Source of the DNA: an uncultured Prevotella sp.
Lineage (GTDB): Bacteria; Bacteroidota; Bacteroidia; Bacteroidales; Bacteroidaceae
Reading direction: 5' to 3'
DNA: 14,414 bases
Assembly (NCBI GenBank): GCA_938018155.1
Contig: CALIIG010000065.1
Coordinates: 1 to 14,414 of the forward strand
The stretch's first letter is position 1, and each line of letters begins with the position of its first letter. Of the stretch, positions 13,744 to 14,414 are shown in pieces. The position numbers were made by a program, and so were the translations under genes. The notes under the pieces were generated by a model, which was not told the DNA's origin, made no database searches, and saw nothing but the letters and a program-made list of their open reading frames with translations.

Positions 13744-14414
13744 ATGAAAGCATTGCAAAGCGCCATTTTCCGCGCAATCAGTGCCATCGTTGTAGGTGCA
13801 CTGTTGGTAAAATATCGCGAAGAAACCGTCGAGTGGCTTACCATTTTAATAGGCGTAATCTTTTTTGTGTCGGGCATTATCAGCTGTATTGCCTACCTCT
13901 CTGCACGCCGGGCAGCAGGCGATACTGAAATTTTCGACGCACAGGGACAGCGCATAACGCCCTCAACCCCACCCTTTCCGCTTGTAGGCATCGGCAGTAT
14001 TATACTGGGTGGTGTATTGGCTTTATCGCCCAATACGTTTATCGGCGGACTGATGTACGTGCTGGCCATTATACTGATACTGGGTGCACTGGGTCAGTTC
14101 TTTAACTTATCGTCGGCAACCCGCTTCGCACACATTGGCCCGTTTTGGTGGATTATGCCCGTCGTAACGCTTGTTGTAGGTCTCATTGCCCTCGCAAAAC
14201 CCAACCTTATAGCCACAGCTCCACTCTTTGTCATAGGCTGGTGTCTGATGGTTTACGGGCTGGCTGAACTTGTTAATGCCATAAAAATAAACCAGTGTCG
14301 CAAAGCTTTTGAACGGTCTCAGGCCAATATAGCAGAGGCAGAAGAGCAAAAAACTGACGAAACGCCACAACCTGCAGCTGAACCTGACGGGCCCGGGCAG
14401 GAAACAAAAGAACC
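13744..14414 (+). CDS. DUF308/HdeD-like membrane protein, partial at window end
   Basis: An open frame of 223 codons running off the window edge with no stop. It codes about six membrane helices, near residues 8-24, 31-53, 78-97, 100-120, 131-152 and 156-180, arranged in pairs. The pairs carry Gly-rich and Pro-containing repeats such as ILGGVLALSPNTFIGGLMYV (87-106) and VGLIALAKPNLIATAPLFVI (145-164), as in DUF308/HdeD-like inner-membrane proteins. After the last helix comes a charged, Pro/Glu-rich cytoplasmic tail (about 183 onward) that continues beyond the window. E. coli HdeD is linked to acid resistance, but most relatives have no known role. The ATG at 13744 follows a consensus promoter with a leader of about 100 bases. 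It diverges from the histidine-phosphatase gene. The family call is by pattern of helices and motifs, and the C-terminus is unseen. Confidence 0.82.
   Translation, partial: MKALQSAIFRAISAIVVGALLVKYREETVEWLTILIGVIFFVSGIISCIAYLSARRAAGDTEIFDAQGQRITPSTPPFPLVGIGSIILGGVLALSPNTFIGGLMYVLAIILILGALGQFFNLSSATRFAHIGPFWWIMPVVTLVVGLIALAKPNLIATAPLFVIGWCLMVYGLAELVNAIKINQCRKAFERSQANIAEAEEQKTDETPQPAAEPDGPGQETKE

Overview
The window reads as a piece of a Bacteroidales genome, most like Prevotella or a close relative. The signs are sigma-ABfr-type promoters (TTTG, then 19-20 bp, then TAnnTTTG) at three places, gene starts with little Shine-Dalgarno signal, several lipoproteins with Bacteroidetes-like leaders, and a Wzi protein of the Bacteroidetes type. 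The genus is inferred from overall character and was not tested. No tRNA, rRNA, insertion sequence or CRISPR array is visible.

Positions 1-6189 are the end of a surface-polysaccharide (capsule or exopolysaccharide) operon of the Wzx/Wzy type on the + strand. It contains a partial flippase, a polymerase, a GT4 glycosyltransferase, a lipoprotein of unknown function, a CE4 polysaccharide deacetylase and a second GT4 with a cysteine cluster. The first four genes overlap one another, and the next two follow after 18 and 3 bp, so one transcript is likely. A GT2 glycosyltransferase (6212-6979) lies convergently on the other strand.

Positions 6980-7807 hold no convincing gene. They contain a decaying array of about nine 22-bp tandem repeats with an ATGTACAT core, a 17-bp dyad and a GC-rich stretch. 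After this come two overlapping genes that both look like initiating phosphoglycosyl transferases, but of different families: a polytopic WecA/TagO-type enzyme (7808-8914) and a small monotopic 'bacterial sugar transferase' (8911-9486). A strong intrinsic terminator follows.

Positions 9590-11613 (- strand) are a two-gene operon for an outer-membrane Wzi-type capsule protein and a small lipoprotein, joined by an ATGA overlap. It diverges from a secreted, Tyr/Gly/Arg-rich protein with RxFG-like repeats (11795-12748). The gap between them holds two consensus promoters back to back, with a perfect 10-bp inverted repeat between their -33 elements. A repeat-bearing AT-rich tail and a hairpin follow. 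The window ends with a histidine-phosphatase gene (- strand) diverging from a DUF308-like membrane protein that runs off the end.

Taken together, the two phosphoglycosyl transferases would load sugar phosphate onto undecaprenyl phosphate. The three glycosyltransferases would extend the repeat unit and the deacetylase may modify it. Wzx and Wzy would flip and polymerise it, and Wzi would help hold or organise polymer at the surface. The export genes (Wza/Wzc type) are not in this window. The most notable unexplained elements are the 22-bp array, the inverted repeat between the wzi and RxFG-protein promoters, and the lipoprotein inside the wzy operon.
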